Assembly: GCF_029892485.1 (NCBI RefSeq)
Contig: NZ_JARXVG010000010.1
Coordinates: 215,932 to 279,931, forward strand
Source: Variovorax boronicumulans
GTDB lineage: Bacteria; Pseudomonadota; Gammaproteobacteria; Burkholderiales; Burkholderiaceae_C
Direction of reading: 5' to 3'
Length of the DNA: 64,000 nt
Below, piece after piece: positions 43,047 through 51,795 of the stretch. The position numbers were made by a program, and so were the translations under genes. The notes under the pieces were generated by a model. It saw only the letters and a program-made list of their open reading frames with translations. It searched no databases and had not been told where the DNA came from. The first letter of the stretch is position 1; each line of letters opens with the position of its first letter.

Positions 43047-45923
43047 CTACTTGGCCGGAACCGTCTCGTTGCGCTTTTCGGGCAGCGCGCCGGCGGTCGC
43101 CAGATCGATCTGCGTCTTGTTGAAGCGGCTGTACTCCTGCTGCCAGGTCGAGGGCTGCATCACCGGCATCACCTGCACCGCTGTCACCTTGTACTCGGGG
43201 CAGTTGGTGGCCCAGTCGGAGTTGTCGGTGGTGATGACGTTGGCGCCCGACTCGGGGAAGTGGAAGGTCGTGTAGACCACGCCCGGCTGCATGCGCTCGG
43301 ACACCGTGGCGCGCAGCACCGTCTCGCCCGCGCGGCTCTGGATGCCGACCCAGTCGTCGTCCTTCACGCCGCGCTCCTCGGCGTCGTGCGGATGGATCTC
43401 CAGCCGGTCTTCGCCGTGCCACAGGTTGTTGTCGGTGCGGCGCGTCTGCGCGCCCACGTTGTACTGCGAGAGGATGCGCCCGGTGGTCAAGAGCAGCGGG
43501 AACTTGCGCGTGACCTTCTCGTCGGTCGCCACGTACTGCGTGACGATGAAGCGGCCCTTGCCGCGCACGAAGGTGTCGATGTGCATCGTCGGCGTGCCAT
43601 CGGGCGCTTCGTCGTTGCAGGGCCACTGGATGCTGCCGAGTTCATCGAGGCGCTTGTAGCTCACGCCGTGGAAGGTCGGCGTCAGCGAGGCGATCTCGGC
43701 CATGACGTCCTCGGGGCTCTTGTAGTCCATCGGGTAGCCCAGCGCCTGCGCGAGCTTCACCGTGATCTCCCAGTCGGCCAGGCCCGCCTTCGGCGGCATC
43801 ACCTTGCGCACGCGCGAGATGCGCCGCTCGGCATTGGTGAAGGTGCCGTCCTTCTCGAGGAACGACGAGCCCGGCAGGAACACGTGGGCGTACTTGGCGG
43901 TTTCGTTGAGGAACATGTCCTGCACCACCACGCACTCCATCGCCATCATGGCCGCGGCCACGTGCTGCGTGTTGGGGTCCGACTGCACGATGTCCTCGCC
44001 TTCGCAATACAGGCCCTTGAAGCCGCCGCCGATCGCGGAATCGAACATGTTGGGAATGCGCAGGCCGGGCTCCGGATCGATGGTCACGCCCCAGGCCGCT
44101 TCGAACGAGGCGCGCGTGGTGCTGTCCGACACATGGCGGTAGCCTGGCAGCTCGTGCGGGAACGAGCCCATGTCGCACGCGCCCTGCACATTGTTCTGGC
44201 CGCGCAGCGGGTTCACGCCCACGCCTTCGCGGCCGACGTTGCCGGTGGCCATCGCGAGGTTGGCGATGCCCATCACGGTGGTGGAGCCCTGGCTGTGCTC
44301 GGTCACGCCCAGGCCGTAAAAGATGGCGCCGTTGGCAGCGCTCGCAAACAGGCGTGCGGCGGCACGCATCTCGGCGGCCGGCACGCCGGTGGCCTTCTCG
44401 GTGGCTTCCGGCGATTGCTCGGGCTGCGCGACGAAATCTCTCCAGGCGGCGAACGAAGCGGTGTCGCAGCGCTCAGCGATGAAGGCATCGGCCGTAAGCC
44501 CTTCGGTCACGATCACGTGCGCGAGCGCGGTGACCACGGCCACGTTGGTGCCGGGCTTCAACTGGAGGTGGTGCGAGGCCTTCACGTGCGGCGACTTCAC
44601 GATGTCGATGCGGCGCGGATCGATCACGATCAGCTTGGCGCCTTCACGCAGGCGCTTCTTCATGCGCGAGGCGAACACCGGGTGGCCGTCGGTCGGGTTG
44701 GCGCCGATCACCATGATCACGTCGGCCTTCTCCACCGACTTGAAGGTCTGCGTGCCGGCCGATTCGCCCAGCGTCTGCTTCAGGCCATAGCCCGTGGGCG
44801 AGTGGCACACGCGTGCGCAGGTGTCGACGTTGTTGTTGCCGAAGGCCGCGCGCACCAGCTTCTGCACGAGATAGGTTTCTTCGTTGGTGCAGCGTGAGGA
44901 GGTGATGCCGCCGATGGAGTCCTTGCCGTACTTGGCCTGCAGGCGCTTGAACTCGCCGGCGGCGTAGTCGAGCGCGGTGTCCCAGCTCACTTCCTGCCAC
45001 GGATCGCTGATGTTCTTGCGGATCATCGGCTTGAGCATGCGGTCCTGGTGGGTCGCGTAGCCCCAGGCGAAGCGGCCCTTCACGCACGAATGGCCTTCGT
45101 TGGCCTTGCCGTCTTTCCACGGCGTCATGCGCACGACCTCGTTGCCCTTCATCTCGGCCTTGAAGGCGCAGCCGACGCCGCAGTAGGCGCAGGTGGTGAT
45201 GATGCTGTGCTCGGGCTGGCCGAGCCAGATCACCGATTTTTCTTGCAAGGTGGCGGTGGGGCAGGCTTCGACGCAGGCGCCGCAGCTCACGCATTCCGAT
45301 TCCATGAACGCTTCGTCCTGCCCCGGCGACACGCGCGACTCGAAGCCGCGGCCACTGATGGTCAGCGCGAAGGTGCCCTGCGTTTCCTCGCAGGCACGCA
45401 CGCAGCGGTTGCAGACGATGCACTTGGAAGGGTCGTAGGTGAAGTACGGGTTCGACTCGTCCTTCTGGTCCTTCAGGTGGTTGGCGCCGTCGAAGCCGTA
45501 GCGCACGTTGCGCAGGCCCGTGACGCCCGCCATGTCCTGCAGCTCGCAGTTGCCGTTGGCCGAGCAGGTGAGGCAATCGAGCGGATGGTCGGAGATGTAC
45601 AACTCCATCACTCCCTTGCGCAGGTCCTGCAGCTTGGGCGTTTGCGTGCGCACCTTCATGCCCGCTTCGGCGGGCGTGGTGCACGAGGCTGGAAAGCCCT
45701 TGCGGCCTTCGATCTCGACGAGGCAAAGGCGACACGAGCCGAAGGGCTCCAGGCTGTCGGTGGCGCAGAGCTTGGGCACGTTGATGCCGGCATCCACGGC
45801 CGCGCGCATGAGCGAGGTACCCGCGGGGACGGTGACTTCGTTGCCGTCGATTTCCAGCGTGACCTCGCGCGTCGATTCACGCTTGGGGGTGCCGTAGTCG
45901 ATTTCTTTCAGATGGTCCAACAT
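43047..45923 (-). CDS. fdsA: NAD-dependent formate dehydrogenase alpha (catalytic) subunit
   Basis: This 958-residue catalytic subunit holds the Mo-bisMGD site. Visible cofactor ligands: 2Fe-2S Cys53, Cys64, Cys67 and Cys81; His113, Cys117, Cys120 and Cys126; two ferredoxin-type 4Fe-4S clusters (168/171/174/178 and 211/214/217/221); a further 4Fe-4S starting Cys245/Cys248/Cys252. The Mo ligand is a cysteine, not selenocysteine, in CARVCHSP (about Cys373). It oxidises formate and passes electrons to FdsB/FdsG for NAD+ reduction. The ATG at 45923 gives the family N-terminus; the longer frame runs into the repeat upstream. Confidence 0.97.
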   Translation of the reverse strand: MLDHLKEIDYGTPKRESTREVTLEIDGNEVTVPAGTSLMRAAVDAGINVPKLCATDSLEPFGSCRLCLVEIEGRKGFPASCTTPAEAGMKVRTQTPKLQDLRKGVMELYISDHPLDCLTCSANGNCELQDMAGVTGLRNVRYGFDGANHLKDQKDESNPYFTYDPSKCIVCNRCVRACEETQGTFALTISGRGFESRVSPGQDEAFMESECVSCGACVEACPTATLQEKSVIWLGQPEHSIITTCAYCGVGCAFKAEMKGNEVVRMTPWKDGKANEGHSCVKGRFAWGYATHQDRMLKPMIRKNISDPWQEVSWDTALDYAAGEFKRLQAKYGKDSIGGITSSRCTNEETYLVQKLVRAAFGNNNVDTCARVCHSPTGYGLKQTLGESAGTQTFKSVEKADVIMVIGANPTDGHPVFASRMKKRLREGAKLIVIDPRRIDIVKSPHVKASHHLQLKPGTNVAVVTALAHVIVTEGLTADAFIAERCDTASFAAWRDFVAQPEQSPEATEKATGVPAAEMRAAARLFASAANGAIFYGLGVTEHSQGSTTVMGIANLAMATGNVGREGVGVNPLRGQNNVQGACDMGSFPHELPGYRHVSDSTTRASFEAAWGVTIDPEPGLRIPNMFDSAIGGGFKGLYCEGEDIVQSDPNTQHVAAAMMAMECVVVQDMFLNETAKYAHVFLPGSSFLEKDGTFTNAERRISRVRKVMPPKAGLADWEITVKLAQALGYPMDYKSPEDVMAEIASLTPTFHGVSYKRLDELGSIQWPCNDEAPDGTPTMHIDTFVRGKGRFIVTQYVATDEKVTRKFPLLLTTGRILSQYNVGAQTRRTDNNLWHGEDRLEIHPHDAEERGVKDDDWVGIQSRAGETVLRATVSERMQPGVVYTTFHFPESGANVITTDNSDWATNCPEYKVTAVQVMPVMQPSTWQQEYSRFNKTQIDLATAGALPEKRNETVPAK

Positions 45924-46301
45924 GTCTTTTTCTTTCTCTGTGCGGCTTAGCTGACCGGTCTTGCCGGTGGGCTTGTGGTCGGTTGGCTCTTGTTCAGAGC
46001 GCTGCTGTTCGGGGCGTGTGCACAGGCCACCGGGTACTCCCCTCCGCGAATGTCCCCCGGCCTGCGGCCTCCTCCTTGATTTCGCTGCGGGGAGCACCCG
46101 ATGCCCTGTGCACCTGGACGCGCTGCCGGTGCGTGGCCTATCAACTGCTGCTCTGAACACGAGCGTGCCGATGGGGTGCCTTGCGCAGCGAAATCAAGGA
46201 GGAGCCGAAGGCGGGGGACATTCGCGGAGCAAGGCACCCCGTCGGCGCGATCGCGCCCTGAATGCCCCCGACCACGCCGAATGAAACAGCGAGCGCGCAT
46301 T
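45924..46301. other. 378-bp intra-operon gap occupied by repeat
   Basis: The fdsB-fdsA gap is unusually long for this operon. About 254 bp of it is the paired-hairpin repeat described at 46009-46262. The remaining bases near fdsA carry its ribosome-binding region (AGAAAGAAAAAGAC before the ATG on the minus strand). No gene is visible. Confidence 0.75.
46009..46262 (+). repeat. Paired-hairpin repeat, copy A (inside fds operon)
   Basis: This repeat consists of two large hairpins facing each other. Hairpin 1 (46018-46113) begins and ends with GTGCAC; hairpin 2 (about 46163-46248) has a 12-bp perfect stem GGGGTGCCTTGC. Each carries a conserved internal loop TGTCCCCC...TCCTCCTTGAT (inverted in hairpin 2) around a small inner stem. 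TTCGGGGCG and CGCCCTGAA mark the outer ends. The element matches copies at 50189-50444 (inverted) and 56074-56328. Confidence 0.88.
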
Positions 46302-47864
46302 TCAGGCAGCCTTGCGATCAGGCACCACAAGACCGAAGTCCTCCGGAAAATGATCGAGCGCGGACAGCACCGGGAACGGCGTCATGCCCCCCATGGCGCA
46401 CAGCGAACCGTGGACCATGGTGTTGCACAGGTCGCGCAGCAGGATGACGTGCTCCACGCGCTTGTTGTCCGCGCGGATCTTGTCGATCACCTCCACGCCG
46501 CGGGTCGAGCCGATGCGGCACGGCGTGCACTTGCCGCACGACTCGATGGCGCAGAACTCCATCGCATAGCGCGCAAGCTTCGAGAGGTCGGCCGTGTCGT
46601 CGTGCACCACGATGCCGCCGTGGCCCACGGTGCCGCCCACGGCCGCGTAGGCCTCGTAGTCCAGCGGCAGGTCCCATTGCGATTCGGGCAGGTAGGCACC
46701 GAGCGGTCCGCCCACCTGCACCGCCTTGATCGACCGGCCCGATGCGGAGCCGCCGCCGTAGTCGTACAGCAACTCGCGCAGCGTCACGCCAAAGGCCTTC
46801 TCGACCAGACCGCCGTGCTTGATGTTGCCGGCCAGCTGCATCGGCAGCGTGCCGCGCGAACGGCCGACGCCGAAGTCGCGGTAGTGCTCGGCGCCGCGCG
46901 CGAGGATCAGCGGCACGCTCGCAAGCGTGATCACGTTGTTGATGAGCGTCGGCTGCCCGAAGAGACCCGTGATGGCCGGCAGCGGCGGCTTGGCGCGCAC
47001 GATGCCGCGCTTGCCTTCCAGGCTTTCGAGCAGTGCAGTTTCTTCGCCGCACACATACGAGCCCGCGCCCTTGCGCACCTCGAGCCAGAAGGCCTGGCCC
47101 GAACCGAGGATGTTGTCGCCGAGGAAGCCCGCGGCTTCTGCCGCACCGATCGCCTCGTTCATCGTCGCGATGGCGTGCGGGTATTCGGAGCGGATGTAGA
47201 CATAGCCCTTGGTCGCGCCGGTGGCGATGCCCGCGATGGTCATGCCCTCGATGAGCATGAGCGGGTCGCCCTCCATCGTCATGCGGTCGGAGAAGGTGCC
47301 CGAGTCGCCTTCGTCGGCATTGCAGACGATGTACTTCTGCGCGGCCGGCGTGGCCATTACCGTCTTCCACTTGATGCCGGCCGGGAACGCCGCGCCGCCG
47401 CGGCCGCGCAGGCCCGAGTCGAGCACCTGCTGCACCACTTCTTCGGGCTTCAGGCCGAGCGCGCGGCGCAGGCCCGCATAGCCTTCATGCGCTTCGTAGT
47501 CGGCAACCGACACGGGATCGGTGATGCCCATGCGCGCGAAGGTCAGGCGCTCCTGCTTCTTCAGATAGGGGATCTCCTCGGTCAGGCCGAGCGACAGCGG
47601 ATGTGTCTGCGCGCCTTCGGCGAAGCCGGCATCGAAGAGATCCGCCACGTCGTCGATGGTCACGGGGCCGTAGGCCACGCGGCCGGCCGGCGTGCTCACC
47701 TCGACCATCGGCTCCAGCCAGAACAGGCCGCGCGAGCCGTTGCGCACCATGCCGAAAGGGATGCCCCGCACCGCAGCTTCCTGCGCGATGCGTTCGGCCA
47801 CGCGTTCCGCGCCCACTGCCAGTGCGGCCGAATCGCGCGGCACATAGATGGTGATACCGCTCAT
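46302..47864 (-). CDS. fdsB: NAD-dependent formate dehydrogenase beta (diaphorase) subunit
   Basis: This 520-residue NuoF-like subunit carries the FMN and NADH site and a 4Fe-4S cluster. Motifs include the NAD-binding GLRGRGGAAFPAGIKW near residue 170, the FMN-binding YIVCNADEGDSGTF near 205, and the cluster ESCGKCTPCRIG near 445. The N-terminus adds a thioredoxin-like domain. It overlaps fdsG by ATGA at 47861-47864; the longer open frame upstream is fdsG sequence. A repeat separates it from fdsA. Confidence 0.97.
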   Translation of the reverse strand: MSGITIYVPRDSAALAVGAERVAERIAQEAAVRGIPFGMVRNGSRGLFWLEPMVEVSTPAGRVAYGPVTIDDVADLFDAGFAEGAQTHPLSLGLTEEIPYLKKQERLTFARMGITDPVSVADYEAHEGYAGLRRALGLKPEEVVQQVLDSGLRGRGGAAFPAGIKWKTVMATPAAQKYIVCNADEGDSGTFSDRMTMEGDPLMLIEGMTIAGIATGATKGYVYIRSEYPHAIATMNEAIGAAEAAGFLGDNILGSGQAFWLEVRKGAGSYVCGEETALLESLEGKRGIVRAKPPLPAITGLFGQPTLINNVITLASVPLILARGAEHYRDFGVGRSRGTLPMQLAGNIKHGGLVEKAFGVTLRELLYDYGGGSASGRSIKAVQVGGPLGAYLPESQWDLPLDYEAYAAVGGTVGHGGIVVHDDTADLSKLARYAMEFCAIESCGKCTPCRIGSTRGVEVIDKIRADNKRVEHVILLRDLCNTMVHGSLCAMGGMTPFPVLSALDHFPEDFGLVVPDRKAA

Positions 47865-48361
47865 GCGCAGCCTCCGTAGTGCGCAACCAGCGCATCGAAC
47901 GAACGCGGCGTCATGCGCGCGTGCGGTTCTTCGTTGATCGTCATCGCGGGCGACGAGGCGCACAGGCCCAGGCAGAAGGCCGGCTCCAGCGTGAAGTTGC
48001 CGTTCTTCGAATGGCCATGCGCGCTGCAGCCCAGGCGCAACTCCGCGTGGGCCAGCAGCGCATCCGCGCCCATGGCCTGGCAGGCTTCGGCCCGGCAGAT
48101 CTGGATCACGTGGCGCGCCGCGGGTGCGGAGCGGAAGTGGTGGTAGTAGGTGATGACGCCGTGCACTTCGGCGCGCGAGAGGTTCACGCCCTCGGCGATC
48201 GTGGTCACGGTGTGCGGCGGGATGTAGCCCAGCGTGTCCTGCACGTCGTGAAGGATCGGAAGCAGAGCTCCCGGTTCCTCGGCGCGTTGCAGCAGCACCT
48301 GGCGAACCGCGGCCAGTTCATCGGATTCGCTCATCGTGGCGTGTCGTCCCACTTCGTTCAT
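47861..48361 (-). CDS. fdsG: NAD-dependent formate dehydrogenase gamma subunit
   Basis: This 166-residue NuoE-like subunit holds a thioredoxin-fold 2Fe-2S cluster. The cysteine pattern is visible as CRAEAC near residues 94-99 and CLGLC near 134-138. It passes electrons between FdsB and FdsA. It is the first gene of the fds operon. The upstream gap carries a TTGAC-N4-GTCAA dyad at 48484-48497, about 123 bp from the start. An alternative start ATG lies ten codons in (MSESDEL). Confidence 0.95.
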   Translation of the reverse strand: MNEVGRHATMSESDELAAVRQVLLQRAEEPGALLPILHDVQDTLGYIPPHTVTTIAEGVNLSRAEVHGVITYYHHFRSAPAARHVIQICRAEACQAMGADALLAHAELRLGCSAHGHSKNGNFTLEPAFCLGLCASSPAMTINEEPHARMTPRSFDALVAHYGGCA

Positions 48362-48483
48362 GCGGCGCTCCTTGCCGGGTTTTTATTCATCGTTGCCTTG
48401 CATCCCGGCTCGGGGGGCGTACCAGGAAAACCGTGCGGTTTCCCGCTCTGGAGGCACTGTCGGGGAATACGCGGGCAATGGCC

Positions 48484-48497
48484 TTGACTCAGGTCAA
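48484..48497. promoter_or_regulatory. Crp/Fnr-type dyad TTGAC-N4-GTCAA upstream of fds operon
   Basis: This perfect 5+5 inverted repeat (spacer TCAG) lies in the 270-bp gap between the antiporter stop and fdsG. Its form is that of an FNR box with TTGAC in place of TTGAT. The same dyad recurs at 50093, 50493 and 63115, always upstream of oxalate/formate-linked genes. Confidence 0.7.
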
Positions 48498-48631
48498 TTT
48501 CCCCGAAACAAGGGGCCGGGCACCACCGGCCTTGCCCAGTCCCTGCAAGCTCATCGAGGACGTGGCGGGCCGATGTGCAGCGCTCGCGCGCTTCGCGCAT
48601 CGGCCATTGGTGACGAAGAACGAGGATGGAA

Positions 48632-49960
48632 TCAGGACGAGAGACGGCTCTGCTCGATGTGCTTGCGGCGCATCGGACGCAACACGAACCACGCCAGCAG
48701 CGCAGCGATGGCATTGACCGCGCTCGCGACGATGAACACCGCATGCCAGCTGCCGGTGGATGCGGCGAGCACGCTGGAGAGCGGCACCAGCAGCGAGGCG
48801 GTGCCCTTCGCGGTGTAGAGCATGCCGGCGTTCGAGGCGGCGTACTTGGAGCCGAAGGTGTCGGCGCAGGTCGAGGGGAACAGGCTGTAGATCTCGCCCC
48901 AGGCGAAGAACACCATGCCGGTCAGCAGCACGAAAAGGATCGGGTTGTGGCCGTAGTGGTAGAGGGCCAGGATGCCGACCGACTCGAGCGCGAAGGCGAT
49001 GAACATCGTCTGCTCGCGGCCGATCTTGTCGGAGACCCAGCCGAAGAAGGGCCGCGTCAATCCGTTGAGCACGCGGTCGATGGCCAGCGCGAAGGTCAAC
49101 GCGGGCAGCACGATGCCCATGATGTTGACCGGCACGTCCATGATCTTGAAGTCTTGCGCAATGGGTGCGAGCTGCGCGGTGGCCATGAGGCCGCCGGCCG
49201 CCACCATCACGAACATCGCGTACATCACCCAGAAGATGGGCGAGCGCAGTACCTCCGAGGGTGCGTAGTCGCGGCTGGACTGCTGCACGTTGCGGCTGTT
49301 CGACGCCTTCGCATGATCGGGTGCGCGGGTCAGAAGCCAGGCCAGGGCAAAGACGATGACGCCCTGGCCGATCCCAAAATACAGGAACGCCTGTTCGTAG
49401 CCGCTGTTCTTGATCATCACGGAGATGGGGATGATCGTGAGCGCAGAGCCGGCACCGAAGCCTGCGGCGGTCATGCCCGCTGCAAGGCCGCGGCGATCGG
49501 GGAACCACTTGAGCGCATTGCCGACGCAGGTGCCGTACACCGCGCCTGCACCGATGCCGCCAACGGCCGCTGCAAAGTAGAGCATGGGCAACGAGGCAGC
49601 GAAGGAATTAAGCACCCAGCCGAGGCCGCAGAGCACGCCGCCCACGAGCACCACGGGGCGCGGGCCGAAGCGGTCGACGAGGTAGCCCTCGATGGGCACG
49701 AGCCAGGTCTCGGTGAGCACGAAGATGGTGAAGGCCACCTGGATGGCGGCGCGGCTCCAGCCGTGCTTTTCAGCGATGGGGTTGACGAAGAGGGTCCAGC
49801 CGTACTGGAGGTTCGCGATCATCGCCATGCAGACGATGCCGATCAGCAACTGTCCCCATCGGTACGCCTCGGATTTCTGGGCGGTGACACCGTGGGTGGA
49901 ATCCGATGGTGGATACATCGCAGGGCTGGAGCCCGCGATCGTGGTTGTTGGCCGAGTCAT
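48632..49960 (-). CDS. oxlT: Oxalate/formate antiporter (OxlT-type MFS transporter)
   Basis: This 442-residue MFS protein has 12 predicted helices. The N-terminal region AYRWGQLLIGIVCMAMIANLQYGWTLF, the loop DRFGPRP and the central GWVSDKIGRE are typical of the OxlT/formate antiporter family, which exchanges oxalate2- for formate1- and so contributes to the proton-motive force. The ATG at 49960 is selected over a longer frame. A TTGAC-N4-GTCAA dyad lies 133 bp upstream. It sits beside the fds operon and near oxc/frc, supporting the substrate call. Confidence 0.9.
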   Translation of the reverse strand: MTRPTTTIAGSSPAMYPPSDSTHGVTAQKSEAYRWGQLLIGIVCMAMIANLQYGWTLFVNPIAEKHGWSRAAIQVAFTIFVLTETWLVPIEGYLVDRFGPRPVVLVGGVLCGLGWVLNSFAASLPMLYFAAAVGGIGAGAVYGTCVGNALKWFPDRRGLAAGMTAAGFGAGSALTIIPISVMIKNSGYEQAFLYFGIGQGVIVFALAWLLTRAPDHAKASNSRNVQQSSRDYAPSEVLRSPIFWVMYAMFVMVAAGGLMATAQLAPIAQDFKIMDVPVNIMGIVLPALTFALAIDRVLNGLTRPFFGWVSDKIGREQTMFIAFALESVGILALYHYGHNPILFVLLTGMVFFAWGEIYSLFPSTCADTFGSKYAASNAGMLYTAKGTASLLVPLSSVLAASTGSWHAVFIVASAVNAIAALLAWFVLRPMRRKHIEQSRLSS

Positions 49961-50092
49961 GGCGTTGTCCTTAATGTTTTGATGAGTCCGACGGTCTCGG
50001 GAAAAACGACGCAATCAGTCGAGTGAAAAAATAGAAATGAATCACTTGTTTTTGCGCGTGGATGACTGTCGGACGGCACGACTCAAAAACTC

Positions 50093-50106
50093 TTGACCGC
50101 AGTCAA
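50093..50106. promoter_or_regulatory. Crp/Fnr-type dyad upstream of oxlT
   Basis: TTGAC and GTCAA separated by CGCA form a perfect dyad centred about 140 bp upstream of the antiporter start on the minus strand. It is a candidate activator site for the Crp/Fnr regulator encoded at 63198. Confidence 0.68.
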
Positions 50107-50188
50107 GTTCACACGAATCGCGAGCTGTTGGGACCCCCGTGATATCCCTAGCAATCGAACATCTGCAATGCAGGTTTTTGTGCTGCTG

Positions 50189-50444
50189 TTCAGGGCGCGA
50201 TCGCGGCGACGGTGGGCTCTGTTTCGCGAATGTCCCCCGGCCTGCGGCCTCCTCCTTGATTTCGCGAAACAGAGCCCACCATCACCGCGATCTCTTCATG
50301 GCAGTCGTTGATCGGCTGCACACCAGCAGCGCGTCCAGGTGCACAGGGCATCGGGTGCTCCCCGCAGCGAAATCAAGGAGGGGCCCGAAGGGCGGGGGAC
50401 ATTCGCGGAGGGGAGCACCCGGTGGCCTGTGCACACGCCCTGAA
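50189..50444 (-). repeat. Paired-hairpin repeat, copy B (inverted)
   Basis: This copy has the same 255-bp organisation as copies A and C but in the opposite orientation. The hairpin at 50339-50434 keeps the GTGCAC ends and stem of the others. The other hairpin has a wholly different stem, GGTGGGCTCTGTTTCGCGAA at 50211-50230 paired perfectly with 50261-50280, while the 30-nt loop is identical to that in copy A. TTCAGGGCG and CGCCCTGAA mark the ends. Confidence 0.88.
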
Positions 50445-50492
50445 CAAAGGCCCCGAATACGGGCTTGCAACCCCCATCCATCGGGAGAAAAA

Positions 50493-50506
50493 TTGACCTA
50501 GGTCAA
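50493..50506. promoter_or_regulatory. Crp/Fnr-type dyad upstream of the 58-residue ORF
   Basis: TTGAC-CTAG-GTCAA is a perfect 14-bp palindrome 97 bp before the ATG at 50604. It is the most symmetric of the four copies in the window. Confidence 0.68.
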
Positions 50507-50535
50507 GAAACGCGAAATGAGCGTTTGCGATCGTC

Positions 50536-50549
50536 TAGGGTAAACCCTA
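50536..50549. promoter_or_regulatory. TAGGGT-AA-ACCCTA palindrome
   Basis: Inverted hexamers with a two-base spacer lie 30 bp downstream of the Crp/Fnr dyad and 54 bp before the small ORF. It may be a second operator. The binding factor is not known to me. Confidence 0.35.
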
Positions 50550-50603
50550 AAATTGCGGGTAATCCCTTCAGTCTTTTTGATTCAACTTTCCAGGAGCATT
50601 TTC

Positions 50604-50780
50604 ATGAGCAACACAACCCTCGATTCCCGCGCGATCCGCAATGCATCGCCGGCCACCGCCACCAACGACGATGCGCTGCGCGACCTGGTCGCCGCGATGC
50701 CCATCGTGATCATGTACAAGGCCGCTCGCGCCGCACTCGTGCAACACCGCAAGAGCATCCGCAGCGCACTGACCAACTGA
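50604..50780 (+). CDS. 58-residue protein, unknown
   Basis: This small protein has a polar N-terminus and a C-terminal amphipathic region containing AAMPIVIMYKAARAALVQHRKS. AGGAG lies seven bases before the ATG and an intrinsic terminator follows the stop, so the unit is a self-contained monocistron. The Crp/Fnr-type dyad upstream suggests co-regulation with oxalate/formate genes. I recognise no family; the helix is not long enough to be a confident membrane span. Confidence 0.72.
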   Translation: MSNTTLDSRAIRNASPATATNDDALRDLVAAMPIVIMYKAARAALVQHRKSIRSALTN

Positions 50781-50804
50781 TTGATCGTGCCCCGCCCCAA
50801 AGAC

Positions 50805-50836
50805 AAAGAGCGCTTCATGCGCTCTTTTGTTTTTTC
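50805..50836 (+). terminator. Intrinsic terminator after the 58-residue ORF
   Basis: A nine-base stem AAAGAGCGC with loop TTCAT is followed by TGTTTTTTC. It lies 24 bp after the stop and just before the convergent LysR gene end at 50835. Confidence 0.88.
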
Positions 50837-51773
50837 AGGGCTGTAGTTGCAGCGGTTTGAACGGCACGATCTGCGAGATCAGCGATGCGCCGTCGCTCAG
50901 CAGAAAGTCCTTGAAGGCCTGCGCCACCGGCGGCAGGCGCTTGGTGCGACGGTGCACCACGTACCAGTTGAGCATCAACGGAAAACCTTCCACGTCGAGC
51001 ACGCAGAGGCTGCCGGCCTTCAGCTCCTGGCTGATGGTGTGCGCAGAGACAAAGCTCACGCCCATGCCCGCGATCACCGCCTGCTTGATCGTCTCGGTGC
51101 TGCGGATCTCCATCGCAATGTTGATGTGCTCCAGTTCGCGGCCGAAGCCGTCTTCCATCGAGTGCCAGGTGTCCGATGCCCTCTCGCGCACCACGAACGG
51201 CTCGCGCATCAGGCGCTTCAGTGGAACGCGTGGCACACCGACGAGCGGATGCGTCGGTGGCGCGACGATCACATAAGGGTGCGGCGCAAAGGCCTGGTTC
51301 AAGGTGTCCAGATCAGTGGGCGGCCGCACCATGATCGCGAGGTCGGTGAGGTTGTCCGCGATGTGGGTGAGCAGGCCTTCACGGTTGTGCACGGTGAAGT
51401 TCAGCGTCACGCCGCGATGGCGGCTCGCGAACTCCACCAGCAGGCGCGGAAAGAAGTAGTCGCCCGCGCTGATGACACCGACGTTGAGCTTGCCGCCCGA
51501 GACGCCCTTGAACTGCATCATCGCGTTCTCGGCCGCCTCGAACTGCTGGATGATCGCGCGGCTGATCTGCAGCAGCTCGGCGCCCGCGGGCGTGAGGAAG
51601 ATCTTCTTTCCGAACTGCTCGAAAAGCACGTTGCCTGCGTGCTCCTCGAGCTTGGCGACCTGGGTGGAGACTGCGGGTTGCGTGAGGTGAAGCTCCTCGG
51701 CTGCGCGCGAAAAACTCAAGAGCCGCGCGACGGCCTCGAAGACCTTCAGCTGGCGCAGGGTTGCATGCTTCAT
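50835..51773 (-). CDS. LysR-type regulator, CbbR-like
   Basis: This 312-residue LTTR has an N-terminal winged HTH (LRQLKVFEAVARLLSFSRAAEELHL, residues 5-30, then TQPAVSTQVAKLEE) of the type seen in CbbR and other carbon-assimilation regulators, and a C-terminal effector domain. It is 22 bp downstream of the pyruvate kinase gene on the same strand, so it probably ends the seven-gene sucCD-pyk operon and may autoregulate it. The effector is unknown. The ATG at 51773 gives the family N-terminus. Confidence 0.85.
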   Translation of the reverse strand: MKHATLRQLKVFEAVARLLSFSRAAEELHLTQPAVSTQVAKLEEHAGNVLFEQFGKKIFLTPAGAELLQISRAIIQQFEAAENAMMQFKGVSGGKLNVGVISAGDYFFPRLLVEFASRHRGVTLNFTVHNREGLLTHIADNLTDLAIMVRPPTDLDTLNQAFAPHPYVIVAPPTHPLVGVPRVPLKRLMREPFVVRERASDTWHSMEDGFGRELEHINIAMEIRSTETIKQAVIAGMGVSFVSAHTISQELKAGSLCVLDVEGFPLMLNWYVVHRRTKRLPPVAQAFKDFLLSDGASLISQIVPFKPLQLQP

Positions 51774-51795
51774 CGGTGGGGAAAACGGGGCTGCA

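Larger units (their letters stand above)
49961..50603. other. 643-bp intergenic region with two Crp/Fnr dyads and a repeat
   Basis: This gap between the antiporter and the 58-residue ORF contains a dyad at 50093-50106 facing the antiporter, paired-hairpin repeat B at 50189-50444, a dyad at 50493-50506 facing the small ORF, and a TAGGGT-AA-ACCCTA palindrome at 50536-50549. No protein gene is visible; the open frames in it come from the repeat. Confidence 0.7.

Noticed and set aside
43047..46160. Longer FdsA start within the upstream repeat
   Set aside because: The added residues translate repeat A and recur as shadow frames at the other copies. The family N-terminus begins at 45923.
50210..50500. 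Small proteins encoded by open frames in repeat B
   Set aside because: The frames follow the palindromes, lack ribosome-binding sites and are not kept between copies except where the DNA is identical.
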